Shown here: positions 28,277-36,841 of the stretch, piece after piece
Layout: every line of letters starts with the position of its first letter
Numbering within the stretch: the first letter of the stretch is position 1
Origin: DAOUJI01 sp965237875
Lineage (GTDB): Bacteria; Chloroflexota; Dehalococcoidia; Lucifugimonadales; JAGWBF01
Reading direction: 5' to 3'
NCBI GenBank assembly: GCA_965237875.1
Contig: CBDEGP010000002.1
Span: forward strand, 868,001-932,000
DNA length: 64,000 nt
Notes under the pieces: generated by a model
The model's input: the letters and a program-made list of their open reading frames with translations, nothing else
The model's database searches: none
Told to the model about the DNA's origin: nothing
Translations under genes and position numbers: made by a program

Positions 28277-30400
28277 ATGAATTATGGCCAGATAGTTAGC
28301 TTCATATGGGGAGTCGCTGACCTGATCAGGGACACCTTCAAGAGAGGCAAATACCAGGACGTCATCCTACCCCTAACCGTCCTGCGACGGCTCGATTGCG
28401 TGCTAGCGCCCTCAAAAGAGAATGTGCTTCAGCGGCAGGCTGAGTTGAGAGGCCGAGGCTTGGAGGACACCAGGAGTCAACTGGAAATCGCTTCCGGCTT
28501 CAAGTTCTACAATACCTCTCGTTACGATTTCGAGCGGCTGTTGGCCGATGCGCCCAACGTGGCCGCAAACCTCAGAAACTACATCGCAGGTTTCAGCCAG
28601 AACATGCGGGAGGTACTGGAGAGGTTTGATTTCGACAACACCATCAGTAAGCTCGACGAGGCTGGGCTTCTGTTCCAGGTGTTGGATCGGTTCGGGAACG
28701 TGGATCTTCATCCTGACATTATCGACAATGCCACGATGGGCACCATCTTCGAGGAGTTGATCCGAAGATTCAACGAAGCACTGAACGAGAACCCCGGTGA
28801 GCACTTCACACCTAGGGATGTGGTTCACCTTATGGTTGACCTGATGCTCGCTGGAGACGAAAGCAGTATCGACGGCGAAGGAGCCGTACGCACGGTCTAT
28901 GATCCATGCTGCGGTTCGGGAGGCATGCTAACCATCGCCAAAGAGCATATCGCCATCGGCCACCGGGAGAACGGAAGTCTTTTGACTAGCCCCGTCAATC
29001 CCTTGGCCGAGATTCACCTCTACGGTCAGGAGGTGAACCCGGAGACTTGGGCGGTCTCCAAGTCCGACCTCTACATGAAGGACCCCACGGGTAAGGACGC
29101 CGAAAACGTCGTCTTCGGCACCACACTCTCCAACGACAGGCACGCGACCAGCACTTTCGATTACCTCATTGCGAACCCGCCCTATGGCAAAGACTGGAAG
29201 CGGGACGAGAGCGCAGTCCGCGCCGAGCACGGGCGGGGCGGCTCAGGTAGGTTTGGTCCGGGGCTTCCGCGCATCAGCGATGGTCAGCTCCTGTTCCTAC
29301 TGCACATGCTCGCAAGAGCCAAGACTCCAAAGGAGGGCGGATCGCGCATCGCCATCATCATGAATGGCTCTCCCCTCTTCACCGGAGACGCGGGCAGCGG
29401 CGAGAGCGAGATACGTCGTTACATCTTCGAGAATGACTTGCTGGAGGCGCTGATAGCCCTGCCGGAGCAGCTCTTCTACAACACCGGCATTGCCACCTAC
29501 ATCTGGCTGCTCACCAATCGCAAGATCCCGGAACGCCAGGGCAAGGTGCAACTCATCGACGCCTCGTCCTTCTGGGTACCGATGCCCAGGAGCCTAGGTG
29601 ACAAGCGGCGTCAGATACCGCCGGACAAGGCGCGGGACATCCTCAAGATTCTGAGCGACTATCAGGATGGCGATACCCGCATCGTAAGCAGGAACGGCAA
29701 TCAAGAAGAAATGATAGTAAGCCGTGTCTTTCCTACAACCCACTTTGGTTTCCGTAAGGTCACCGTGGAACGTCCGCTGAGGCTCAATTTCCAGGCAAGC
29801 ACGGAACGTATCGGACGGATTGAAGAGGAGAAGGGCTTTCAAGCTCTGGCCACATCACGGAAGCGTGATTATACGGCGGCACAAGAGGAAGCCCAGGGCC
29901 TTAGACTCCAGCGGTCCATCCTCGACTTGCTACACAGCCTGCCGAAAACCATAGTTACCGATAGGAAGGCCTTCGAGGGCATCCTAGATGCTGCCGTGAA
30001 GAAGGCCGGGCTGAAGTTGCCGGCTCCGGCTCGAAAGGCGGTCGTCAGCGCTCTTGCGGAACGTGATGAGACGGCGGCCATCTGCCGGACCCAGGACGGC
30101 AAACCCGAACCTGACCCTGAACTGCGGGATACCGAGCGGGTGCCTCTGGCAGAAGACGTGAACGCCTTCTTCGAACGAGAAGTCAGGCCCCATGTCCCGG
30201 ACGTCTGGATAGACGAGTCCAAGCGCGATGCCAGGGACGGCAAGGTCGGCACAGTCGGCTACGAGATCAACTTCAACCGCTACTTCTATCGGTATTCACC
30301 GCCGCGCCCGCTGGAGGACATCGAAACCGACATCCGGCACATCGAAGCGGACATCGTTCGGATGCTGCGCGAGATCACGGCCTCGACGTCTACCCAGTGA
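28277..30400 (+). CDS. hsdM: Type I restriction-modification methyltransferase subunit
   Basis: 707 residues. The N-terminal helical HsdM domain (about 10-170) precedes the SAM-binding motif D209-P-C-C-G-S-G and the catalytic N300-P-P-Y. The enzyme methylates adenine in the host copy of the recognition site, with specificity supplied by HsdS. A C-terminal extension of about 200 residues, including a coiled coil at the end (LEDIETDIRHIEADIVRMLR), makes it longer than classical HsdM (about 500). HsdS and HsdR are encoded 5.2 kb downstream on the same strand, separated by other defence genes. The ATG has no strong ribosome site. Confidence 0.92.
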   Translation: MNYGQIVSFIWGVADLIRDTFKRGKYQDVILPLTVLRRLDCVLAPSKENVLQRQAELRGRGLEDTRSQLEIASGFKFYNTSRYDFERLLADAPNVAANLRNYIAGFSQNMREVLERFDFDNTISKLDEAGLLFQVLDRFGNVDLHPDIIDNATMGTIFEELIRRFNEALNENPGEHFTPRDVVHLMVDLMLAGDESSIDGEGAVRTVYDPCCGSGGMLTIAKEHIAIGHRENGSLLTSPVNPLAEIHLYGQEVNPETWAVSKSDLYMKDPTGKDAENVVFGTTLSNDRHATSTFDYLIANPPYGKDWKRDESAVRAEHGRGGSGRFGPGLPRISDGQLLFLLHMLARAKTPKEGGSRIAIIMNGSPLFTGDAGSGESEIRRYIFENDLLEALIALPEQLFYNTGIATYIWLLTNRKIPERQGKVQLIDASSFWVPMPRSLGDKRRQIPPDKARDILKILSDYQDGDTRIVSRNGNQEEMIVSRVFPTTHFGFRKVTVERPLRLNFQASTERIGRIEEEKGFQALATSRKRDYTAAQEEAQGLRLQRSILDLLHSLPKTIVTDRKAFEGILDAAVKKAGLKLPAPARKAVVSALAERDETAAICRTQDGKPEPDPELRDTERVPLAEDVNAFFEREVRPHVPDVWIDESKRDARDGKVGTVGYEINFNRYFYRYSPPRPLEDIETDIRHIEADIVRMLREITASTSTQ

Positions 30401-30424
30401 TATCCGCTGCTTCATTGTAAAAAA

Positions 30425-30513
30425 GTCGGCAGGTTGCATGCACATGCCGACATAAATTGACATCTGCGCTCCGGTCTTGTAGAATGTCGGCACTTGTAAT
30501 CCGAGTGCCGACA
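30425..30513 (+). promoter_or_regulatory. abiE promoter framed by two inverted repeats
   Basis: IR1 at 30425-30451 (GTCGGCA, 13-base centre, TGCCGAC) and IR2 at 30485-30513 (TGTCGGCAC, 11-base centre, GTGCCGACA) share the half-site TCGGCA. Between them lie TTGACA (30457-30462), a 17-base spacer and TAGAAT (30480-30485), a near-consensus promoter whose last base begins IR2. Known AbiEi antitoxins repress their operon through two inverted repeats at the promoter, and this layout fits. Confidence 0.75.
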
Positions 30514-30525
30514 GGACTGACAGCG

Positions 30526-31128
30526 ATGACCGTCGAACTCAATGAGGACATCCTTCACAAGGCTGGCATCGGCAACTTCTTTCGTCCAAGCCAACTGGAG
30601 CCGCTGGGGATTCCCTACCATAGGCTTCGGCAGCTTGAGGCGGATGAGGCGGTCGAGCGAGTTGGCTGGGGTCTCTACCGGCTTGCCGACGCCGAGCCCA
30701 CGGAACGCTACTCGATAGCCTCCGTCTGTGCCCGGGTCCCCAACTCCATCGTCTGTCTCCTATCGGCTCTCCAGGTGCACGGTATTGGCACCCAACTCCC
30801 GCGCCAGGTATGGATCGCCATTCCGCACAAGGCGAGGCCTCCTACGCTAGAAGACACAAGCGTTAGCCTGGTTCGATTCAGCGGCGCGGCCTGGACCTAT
30901 GGCGTCCAGGAAACGAAGTTCGAGGATGTGCCTGCCCGCATCACCTCTCCCGCCCGCACGATAGTCGACTGTTTCCGGTTCCAGCGCCTCGTGGGGCGGG
31001 AGGCCGCGCTGGAAGCTCTGCAAGAAGGCCTCCGAGACCGAAAGGTGACCACGGCCGCCCTGACGCGGACGCTTGAGGTCCTGCCCTCGCGCCGCCTTAG
31101 CGCCATACTGGAAGCCGGGGTGCTATGA
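30526..31128 (+). CDS. abiEi: AbiEi-type antitoxin (type IV toxin-antitoxin)
   Basis: 200 residues from ATG 30526 with AGGAC eight bases ahead; a longer frame from 30457 would start inside the promoter. An N-terminal winged helix (FFRPSQLEPLGIPYHRLRQL, then VERVGWGLYRL) is followed by the AbiEi antitoxin domain (SIVCLLSALQVHGIGTQLP, SPARTIVDCF). It should bind its own promoter and counter AbiEii without direct sequestration of the toxin. The stop overlaps the toxin start (ATGA), giving coupled translation. Confidence 0.85.
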   Translation: MTVELNEDILHKAGIGNFFRPSQLEPLGIPYHRLRQLEADEAVERVGWGLYRLADAEPTERYSIASVCARVPNSIVCLLSALQVHGIGTQLPRQVWIAIPHKARPPTLEDTSVSLVRFSGAAWTYGVQETKFEDVPARITSPARTIVDCFRFQRLVGREAALEALQEGLRDRKVTTAALTRTLEVLPSRRLSAILEAGVL

Positions 31129-32051
31129 CAACTAATGTCACAGCCTCAATCAGAACTCGCTTGCTCAACAAAGCGAAAACCGAACAGACTGAATTCCAAC
31201 TCTTTCTGGATCGTTACGGTTGCGAACGATTCCTTTACCGACTGGGGCAGTCCGAGGTCCGAGACCAGTGCATCCTGAAAGGCGCGAGCCTATTGGCGTT
31301 ATGGATGGATGAACCCTATCGGGCAACGCGTGATGTTGACCTATTGGCTTTTGGAGAGAACGATGAGGCGACTGTTCGAGACGTCATGGCGATCATCTGC
31401 AATGTCACCTGTCCTGAAGATGGAATAGATCTCGACATCAGCACCCTGAGAGTCTCAGGGATTCGGGAAGGTAATCGGTACGGTGGTCAGCGAGCCACCC
31501 TCACTGCCTTTCTTGGAACTGCCAAGTGTAATGTCCAGGTGGACTTCGGGTTTGGCGACGTAGTGGTCCCTAGCCCCCAAGAGGCCCGGTTGCCCACTTT
31601 GATTGACGGCATTCCGGCGCCTTTTCTGCGCACTTATCCCCAGGTGTCTTCTATTGCCGAGAAGTTTGAGTCTATGGTTCAACTGGGGATAGGAAACAGT
31701 CGTATGAAGGATTTTTACGACGTATGGGCTTTGTCCGAGACCTTCGCCTTTGATGGCCCCGAGTTACAAGATGCGGTTGCCATGTGCTTCGAACGGCGCG
31801 GCACTCTCTGGAGCACCGAGACACCTGAAGCTCTTACCCAGGCGTATTACTCTAACCCGCAAGTACAAGACTACTGGACAGCTTATGGACATCGGGGCGG
31901 GCTGTTCAATCCCCCGCCCAGCGCATTCGAAGTCGTAGGCGACCGGATACAGTCCTTTCTGGGGCCTGTTCGCGACAGCATTCTGGCGGGCGAGTCGTTC
32001 GAGATGAACTGGCCTCCTACAGGACCCTGGCAATTACCTGCTACTGGATGA
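31125..32051 (+). CDS. abiEii: AbiEii-type nucleotidyltransferase toxin
   Basis: 308 residues. LKGASLLALW corresponds to the GG/S motif of the nucleotidyltransferase fold, and T-R-D70-V-D72 is the metal-binding pair. Later KFESMVQLGIGNSRMKDFYD carries the conserved Lys and Asp of the DUF1814/AbiEii family. Known members transfer nucleotides to tRNA ends or other targets and stop growth upon phage infection. The catalytic residues are present. The next gene begins within 20 bases, so the TIR triad may be co-transcribed from the abiE promoter. Confidence 0.85.
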   Translation: MTTNVTASIRTRLLNKAKTEQTEFQLFLDRYGCERFLYRLGQSEVRDQCILKGASLLALWMDEPYRATRDVDLLAFGENDEATVRDVMAIICNVTCPEDGIDLDISTLRVSGIREGNRYGGQRATLTAFLGTAKCNVQVDFGFGDVVVPSPQEARLPTLIDGIPAPFLRTYPQVSSIAEKFESMVQLGIGNSRMKDFYDVWALSETFAFDGPELQDAVAMCFERRGTLWSTETPEALTQAYYSNPQVQDYWTAYGHRGGLFNPPPSAFEVVGDRIQSFLGPVRDSILAGESFEMNWPPTGPWQLPATG

Positions 32052-32065
32052 GCGGAGGAAGACTG

Positions 32066-32560
32066 ATGGTCAAACGACGGACTTTCTTTAGCTTCCACTA
32101 CAAACCGGACAATTGGCGAGCAGCCAAGGTTAGGAACATGGGCGTTGTCGAGGGTAACGCAGCCGTATCCGACAACGACTGGGAAGCTATCACCAAGGGC
32201 GGAGATGCTGCTATCAAGAAATGGATCGACGGACAGATGCATGGGAAATCATGCGCCATCGTTCTCATCGGCACCAATACTGCCGGACGTAAGTGGATCA
32301 AGTACGAGATTGAGAAAGCGTGGAACGGTGGGAAGGGCCTGATGGGAATACACATTCATAACATCGAGGACCGAAGAGGAGATCAATCTGCGAAGGGTGC
32401 GAACCCCTTCGACGCATTCAATGTCAATGGCAAAAAGCTCTCCAGCATCGTCAAGGCTTATGACCCTTCTTACAAGCTCAGCAAGAACGTATATGCCCAC
32501 ATTGCCGAGAACATCTCCGATTGGGTTGAAGAGGCGGTCCGCATCCGAGGTAGGTACTGA
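32066..32560 (+). CDS. TIR-like protein (DUF1863/ThsB-like), first of a triad
   Basis: 164 residues from ATG 32066, seven bases after GGAGG; an upstream ATG at 32048 overlaps the abiEii stop and is the alternative start. RRTFFSFHYKPDNWRAAKVR and SCAIVLIGTNTAGRKWIKYE match strands and helices of the TIR-like DUF1863 fold used by ThsB of Thoeris. Related proteins make NAD-derived signals when phage is sensed. No SIR2/SLOG or Macro-TM ThsA partner is encoded nearby; the next gene is a small membrane protein. I infer a sensor or signal-producing role. Confidence 0.75.
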   Translation: MVKRRTFFSFHYKPDNWRAAKVRNMGVVEGNAAVSDNDWEAITKGGDAAIKKWIDGQMHGKSCAIVLIGTNTAGRKWIKYEIEKAWNGGKGLMGIHIHNIEDRRGDQSAKGANPFDAFNVNGKKLSSIVKAYDPSYKLSKNVYAHIAENISDWVEEAVRIRGRY

Positions 32561-32574
32561 GGGAGCAAGCCAAC

Positions 32575-33045
32575 ATGGTTGAGAACCAAGCTCTCAATGA
32601 AGAATCCTCCTCCGTTCAGTCGCACCTGACCATGACGCAGGGTGTAGTAAACCGGATGGCGGAGAACAGCCGCTCCTGCAAGGTGTGGTGTGTAACCCTC
32701 GTGGCCGCCGTTCTGGTGCTTGTTGCCAGAACCGGAGAACCGCAGCACGCGCTGATAGCTATGGTGCCGACACTACTCTTCCTGTTCCTGGATTCTTACT
32801 ACCTAGCGCTGGAGCGGGCCTTCACTAGGTCTCAGAACGCCTTCGTAGCAAAGCTGCATCGGGGTGACCTGGACTCTGCCGACGTTTACCGCATAGTCCC
32901 GACTGGCATGGGGCTTCTCTCGGTCGGGAGGTGTCTGGGATCGGTCTCGATTTGGCTGTTTTACCCTCTGGTGGCCCTCACCATATTCCTGGCTTGGTGC
33001 CTGATACTCCCGTCGGATTCCCCACTTGCCGGAGCATTGTCGTGA
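32575..33045 (+). CDS. Small multi-pass membrane protein between two TIR-like genes
   Basis: 156 residues. A polar N-terminus (with QGVVNRMAENS) leads to three membrane segments: about 34-52 (KVWCVTLVAAVLVLVAR), 57-78 (ALIAMVPTLLFLFLDSYYLA) and 121-145 (SIWLFYPLVALTIFLAW). An arginine-containing cytoplasmic segment (ERAFTRSQNAFVAKL) lies between the second and third. The organisation resembles effector membrane proteins placed next to signalling enzymes (SLATT-like in layout, not proven by sequence). Its stop overlaps the next start (GTGA). It is the likely effector of the triad, for instance depolarising the membrane. Confidence 0.6.
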   Translation: MVENQALNEESSSVQSHLTMTQGVVNRMAENSRSCKVWCVTLVAAVLVLVARTGEPQHALIAMVPTLLFLFLDSYYLALERAFTRSQNAFVAKLHRGDLDSADVYRIVPTGMGLLSVGRCLGSVSIWLFYPLVALTIFLAWCLILPSDSPLAGALS

Positions 33046-33623
33046 CCACGAACCAAGTTTCCAGGCACAAGGTCTTCATCAGCTACTATCACGAGGGCGA
33101 TCAGGAGTACAAGGACCGGCTAGTGCAAGCGTTGGATAGCAAGGCGGTTGACAAGTCCGTCAGCCCGGGAGACATTCACGACGAGACTCTCCCTCTGGAC
33201 GAGATTCGCCGCAGAATCCGGGACGACCACATAGCGGACGCTACCGTGACCATCGTCTTGATCGGCCCCTGCACATGGCAGCGCAAGCACGTGGACTGGG
33301 AGATTTCGGCAAGTCTCATCCACAGGCCGAACAATCCAAGATGCGGTCTACTGGGCCTGCTGCTGCCGACGCATTCGGATTACCAGAAAAGACCAGAAAG
33401 CCGCAACCCGCGTCTGATACCACCCAGGCTAGAGCGCAACATCGCCGTCGATGATCCCTTCGCTGTCATCTATGACTGGCCGCGAAATGGAGTCTCCAAG
33501 AAAGTTCTTCCAAAAATCCATAAGGCGTTCCAGAGACGAAACCAGACCCCGTGGCCCGATGATGGCCTTCACTTGTTCAGGAACAACCGTAGTGGTGATT
33601 GCCGAAGGGGATGGCGGAGCTAG
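33042..33623 (+). CDS. Second TIR-like protein of the triad
   Basis: 193 residues from a GTG that overlaps the membrane-protein stop. HKVFISYYHEGDQEYKDRLV opens a TIR-like (DUF1863-type) fold; TVTIVLIGPCTWQRKHVDWE holds the central strand and the conserved W-E that in catalytic TIRs includes the glutamate. After about residue 120 the protein runs to a proline/arginine-rich tail. It is clearly different from the first TIR-like protein, so this is not a local duplication. Two TIR-like subunits around one membrane protein suggest a signalling pair and effector, or a heteromeric sensor. Confidence 0.72.
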   Translation: MTTNQVSRHKVFISYYHEGDQEYKDRLVQALDSKAVDKSVSPGDIHDETLPLDEIRRRIRDDHIADATVTIVLIGPCTWQRKHVDWEISASLIHRPNNPRCGLLGLLLPTHSDYQKRPESRNPRLIPPRLERNIAVDDPFAVIYDWPRNGVSKKVLPKIHKAFQRRNQTPWPDDGLHLFRNNRSGDCRRGWRS

Positions 33624-33653
33624 AGCCTACGGTGCAAGACTGCGACGGGTGAA

Positions 33654-34889
33654 ATGAACGTGTTTTCAAGTGGAACAATGGCCAAAGAGACAACTGACAA
33701 CATGCAAAACACTTATCTTTTCGACTGCTACGAACGCACGGACGGTTCAGGTGGCCGGAGCACCGAGTCTGCTTTTGAGTTCTTCAATCGGTCGGCTTGG
33801 CGTTGTGCTGAAATCGTAAGGGTCGCCCTCGAGTCATGGTTTGCAAACATCCCTCAGGAGAGGAAGGCGGACTTGCGGGGCAGGTTTAGAGCAGATGATA
33901 GGCGTCACGCTTCCGCACTGCTGGAGCTAACTACCCATGAGATCCTTAGGGCGGTGGCCAAGGATGTGCTGGTAGGTCCGTGTTTCTACGGAGGACATCC
34001 AGATTTCTCAGCCATCTATGGGGACACAAGTCTGATTGTTGAGTGTACAGTCGCTCAGGAGTCCGACGGAAAGTTCGGCGCTCTCCAACGGGAGAAGGTT
34101 GTATTGGACGCTGCCAACTCGATTCAGGCAGGTTCCTTCGTCCTGAAGCTTGAACCTCGCCTAGTGGGCGAAACCCAACCTCCTATCGGACAGTTGCGCA
34201 GTTTCCTGGAGAATTGGCTGGCATCACTCAGCCGACAAGTAGATTCTCAAGCCGTAGTAAGAGGAGTCCCTTTGGATTCTAGAGAGTGGCAATGGCAGGA
34301 CTGGGAGTTGCACTTTGAGGCGATTCCATCTGACTCTCCGGTCGGAAATGATCCGCTGGGCATCATTCAATGGCCGGCTCAAACTATTATGGGCAATGCC
34401 AGAATGGTAAGAGCTTTAGACAAGAAGGCAGAGAAGTACAAGGACCCACAAGTTCCATATCTCATCGTTGCGGCAGAGAGGGAAAGCCTTGAGGGACCAG
34501 AGGTGATCTGGGATGCCTTGTTGGGACGGGAGCAGGCGATCATCTCCACCGCTGGTGCAATACCCACAAGGACCTTCAACGGTCTCTGGGGGTCTCCGTC
34601 TCACCCCAAAAGGCGGCACGTGTCTGCGGTGCTATATAAGCACAGGATGAGGGATGCATGGAGTATCTGTAGCCAGATACACACCACTGACCACAATGGT
34701 TCGTGGCATTGGTTACCCGGTTGGCAGTTGGTGCACAACCCAGCAGCCGGTGTTTCCTTGCCGAGAGGAATGTTCCCATTCGCCACTGAGCATGTCTGGC
34801 ACTCGGGGCAGTCCGTCGCAGTTGAAGCGACGTGTAGCCTTAACGACTTATTGGGCCTGCCTGATCCCTGGCCTGGAGAAGATCATTAG
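33654..34889 (+). CDS. Hypothetical protein, possible PD-(D/E)XK-like nuclease
   Basis: 411 residues; the first ATG lacks a ribosome site, and ATGs at 33678 and 33702 are alternatives. I recognise no family. The part around 120-140 (GGHPDFSAIYGDTSLIVECT) has P-D followed by a strand and E-C-T, like a PD-(D/E)XK core without its lysine, and the later YLIVAAERES may be another core strand. It lies 30 bases after the second TIR-like gene on the same strand and may belong to that system. Nuclease activity is a guess. Confidence 0.5.
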   Translation: MNVFSSGTMAKETTDNMQNTYLFDCYERTDGSGGRSTESAFEFFNRSAWRCAEIVRVALESWFANIPQERKADLRGRFRADDRRHASALLELTTHEILRAVAKDVLVGPCFYGGHPDFSAIYGDTSLIVECTVAQESDGKFGALQREKVVLDAANSIQAGSFVLKLEPRLVGETQPPIGQLRSFLENWLASLSRQVDSQAVVRGVPLDSREWQWQDWELHFEAIPSDSPVGNDPLGIIQWPAQTIMGNARMVRALDKKAEKYKDPQVPYLIVAAERESLEGPEVIWDALLGREQAIISTAGAIPTRTFNGLWGSPSHPKRRHVSAVLYKHRMRDAWSICSQIHTTDHNGSWHWLPGWQLVHNPAAGVSLPRGMFPFATEHVWHSGQSVAVEATCSLNDLLGLPDPWPGEDH

Positions 34890-34980
34890 TAAGGCAGCTG
34901 TCACCGCTTTTGTCCACACGGCTTGGTAAGGGATAGACTCAGTTAGACATGCAGACAGTGACCGAAACAGGAGGAAAGCC

Positions 34981-35556
34981 TTGCGAAACCTGATGAATGA
35001 TACTGTCACGGTTATTCACAAAGATGGGGCCAGACACGAAAACGTTCGTGCATCGGTGCAAAAGAACAAGATATTCATTGCCGATGCTAAACTCCCGCTA
35101 TCAGCTGGTGACTTGATTGAAAGGAGTCTTCCTAGTGGACAGACAGAGGTCCACAGGTCTACTAACGTACACCTGTGGACTGGTAAGGGTAGTATTTCAA
35201 GCTATTATGAGATTGATTACGAGCGCGAAGGTGCTACACGGCCTTACGCTAGTCCGGCTGTCAATGTTCACATATCTGAAAGCCCTCAAGCACACATAAA
35301 CCTCAATTCGACTGATCAGTCTACGAGTGTCATTAACGGGCAAAACGAAGACATATTTTCACAGATACGAAACCTAATCGAAGAGAGACTCTCTAATTCA
35401 GATGGCTGCGATCTGCTACTTGAGAAAGTTGAAGACATGGAACGCAACCAAGGGAGCAGCGGCTTTATGGAATCTTATAAGAACTTCATGTCTGTTGCAG
35501 CAAATCATATGACCGTTCTTGCACCAATAGTCCCTTCACTGACTGCCATGCTTTGA
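34981..35556 (+). CDS. Hypothetical protein of defence-island type
   Basis: 191 residues from TTG 34981, chosen because AGGAGG (34969-34974) stands six bases ahead, better placed than for the ATG at 34993. The N-terminal 100 residues look beta-rich (SVQKNKIFIADAKLPLSAGD), a linker (PQAHINLNSTDQSTSVINGQ) follows, and the C-terminal half is helical, ending in a hydrophobic stretch (NHMTVLAPIVPSLTAML) that could touch a membrane. No family known to me. Lower GC than neighbours. It could be an accessory of the TIR triad or an independent cargo gene. Confidence 0.5.
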   Translation: MRNLMNDTVTVIHKDGARHENVRASVQKNKIFIADAKLPLSAGDLIERSLPSGQTEVHRSTNVHLWTGKGSISSYYEIDYEREGATRPYASPAVNVHISESPQAHINLNSTDQSTSVINGQNEDIFSQIRNLIEERLSNSDGCDLLLEKVEDMERNQGSSGFMESYKNFMSVAANHMTVLAPIVPSLTAML

Positions 35557-35599
35557 ACCAAGTATGCGTACTATCGAAGCTGTGTTTTAGAGTTCATTT

Positions 35600-36841
35600 A
35601 TGACGTTACATGCACGCACCAAGCCCTACCCTGCCTACAAGCCATCCGGCGTTGAGTGGCTGAGTGATGTGCCGTCTCATTGGGAGGTGAAGCGGCTGAA
35701 GTACAGTGCGCCAGTTCATAATGCCAAACTCGACAACAAACCTGAAGATACCATCTACGTGGGCCTCGAAAACATCGAGCCGTGGACAGGGGAACTCCTG
35801 CTCGACTACCAGCCAGACAGCGTTGACAGCACGGTTGTGACTTTCGCGCCGGGAGATGTTTTGTTCGGGAAGCTCCGACCATACCTTGCCAAGGTAGCCC
35901 GTCCAGGTTTTGAAGGCACGGCGACCAGCGAGGTGCTAGTGTTGCGACCGTCGGACCAGTGTTCACAAGGCTACCTGGCCTACTGCCTATTGAGTGCGCC
36001 GTACGTTCACTGGATCGACACACTAACCTACGGTGCCAGGATGCCGCGCGTTAGCCCTGATGAGGTGGCTTGTAGCTTCATTCCCCTCCCACCCCTCCCT
36101 GAGCAACTTACCATCGCCAAGTTCCTGGATCGGGAGACGGCCAGGATTGACGCGCTGGTCTCCAGGAAGGAGCGGCTGATAGGGTTGCTCCAGGAGAAGC
36201 GCACGGCCCTTATCACCCGCGCCGTTACCCGCGGCCTCGACCCAAACGCGCCGATGAAGGACTCCGGCATCGAGTGGTTGGGCGAGATTCCGGCGCACTG
36301 GGAGGTGAAGCGGCTGAAGCATCTAGCCTCAATGCGCGCTGGCGCAGGGATACTTGGTACAGAAATTGTAGAGATGGGTGACTACCCTGTGTTTGGTGGC
36401 AATGGGATTAGGGGATACACGTCGTCGTTCACGCACGATGGCGAGCATCCACTGATTGGTAGGCAAGGTGCTCTGTGTGGGGCAATCAACCACGCGTCAG
36501 GTAGATTCTGGGCAACCGAGCACGCGGTAGTAGTAGACGCAGGAGAGAGCGTAGAAACCGACTACCTAACCTATACCCTGATAGCCATGTCTCTGAATCG
36601 ATACGCTCAATCGGCGGCGCAACCTGGATTGAACATCGAAGTTATCGGCAACGTATCCGCGGCACTACCCCCAATTCCCGAACAATGCACCATCGCCGCC
36701 TTCCTGGACCGGGAGACTGCCAAGCTCGACGCGCTGGTCGCCAAGGTGGAAGAGGTCATTGACCACCTGAAGGAACTGCGCACCGCACTCATATCCGCAG
36801 CCGTCACCGGCCGGATCGACGTTCGGGAGGAGGCGGGATGA
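35600..36841 (+). CDS. hsdS: Type I restriction-modification specificity subunit
   Basis: 413 residues with two target-recognition halves, each opening with SG(V/I)EWL..(V/I)P.HWEVKRLK (residues about 16 and 220) and each ending with a conserved helical spacer (LPPLPEQLTIAKFLDRETAR, and IPEQCTIAAFLDRETAKLDA). Each half reads one part of a bipartite site. The two halves differ in their variable parts, so the site is presumably asymmetric. Its last bases overlap hsdR (ATGA). No ribosome site is obvious before the ATG. Confidence 0.92.
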   Translation: MTLHARTKPYPAYKPSGVEWLSDVPSHWEVKRLKYSAPVHNAKLDNKPEDTIYVGLENIEPWTGELLLDYQPDSVDSTVVTFAPGDVLFGKLRPYLAKVARPGFEGTATSEVLVLRPSDQCSQGYLAYCLLSAPYVHWIDTLTYGARMPRVSPDEVACSFIPLPPLPEQLTIAKFLDRETARIDALVSRKERLIGLLQEKRTALITRAVTRGLDPNAPMKDSGIEWLGEIPAHWEVKRLKHLASMRAGAGILGTEIVEMGDYPVFGGNGIRGYTSSFTHDGEHPLIGRQGALCGAINHASGRFWATEHAVVVDAGESVETDYLTYTLIAMSLNRYAQSAAQPGLNIEVIGNVSAALPPIPEQCTIAAFLDRETAKLDALVAKVEEVIDHLKELRTALISAAVTGRIDVREEAG

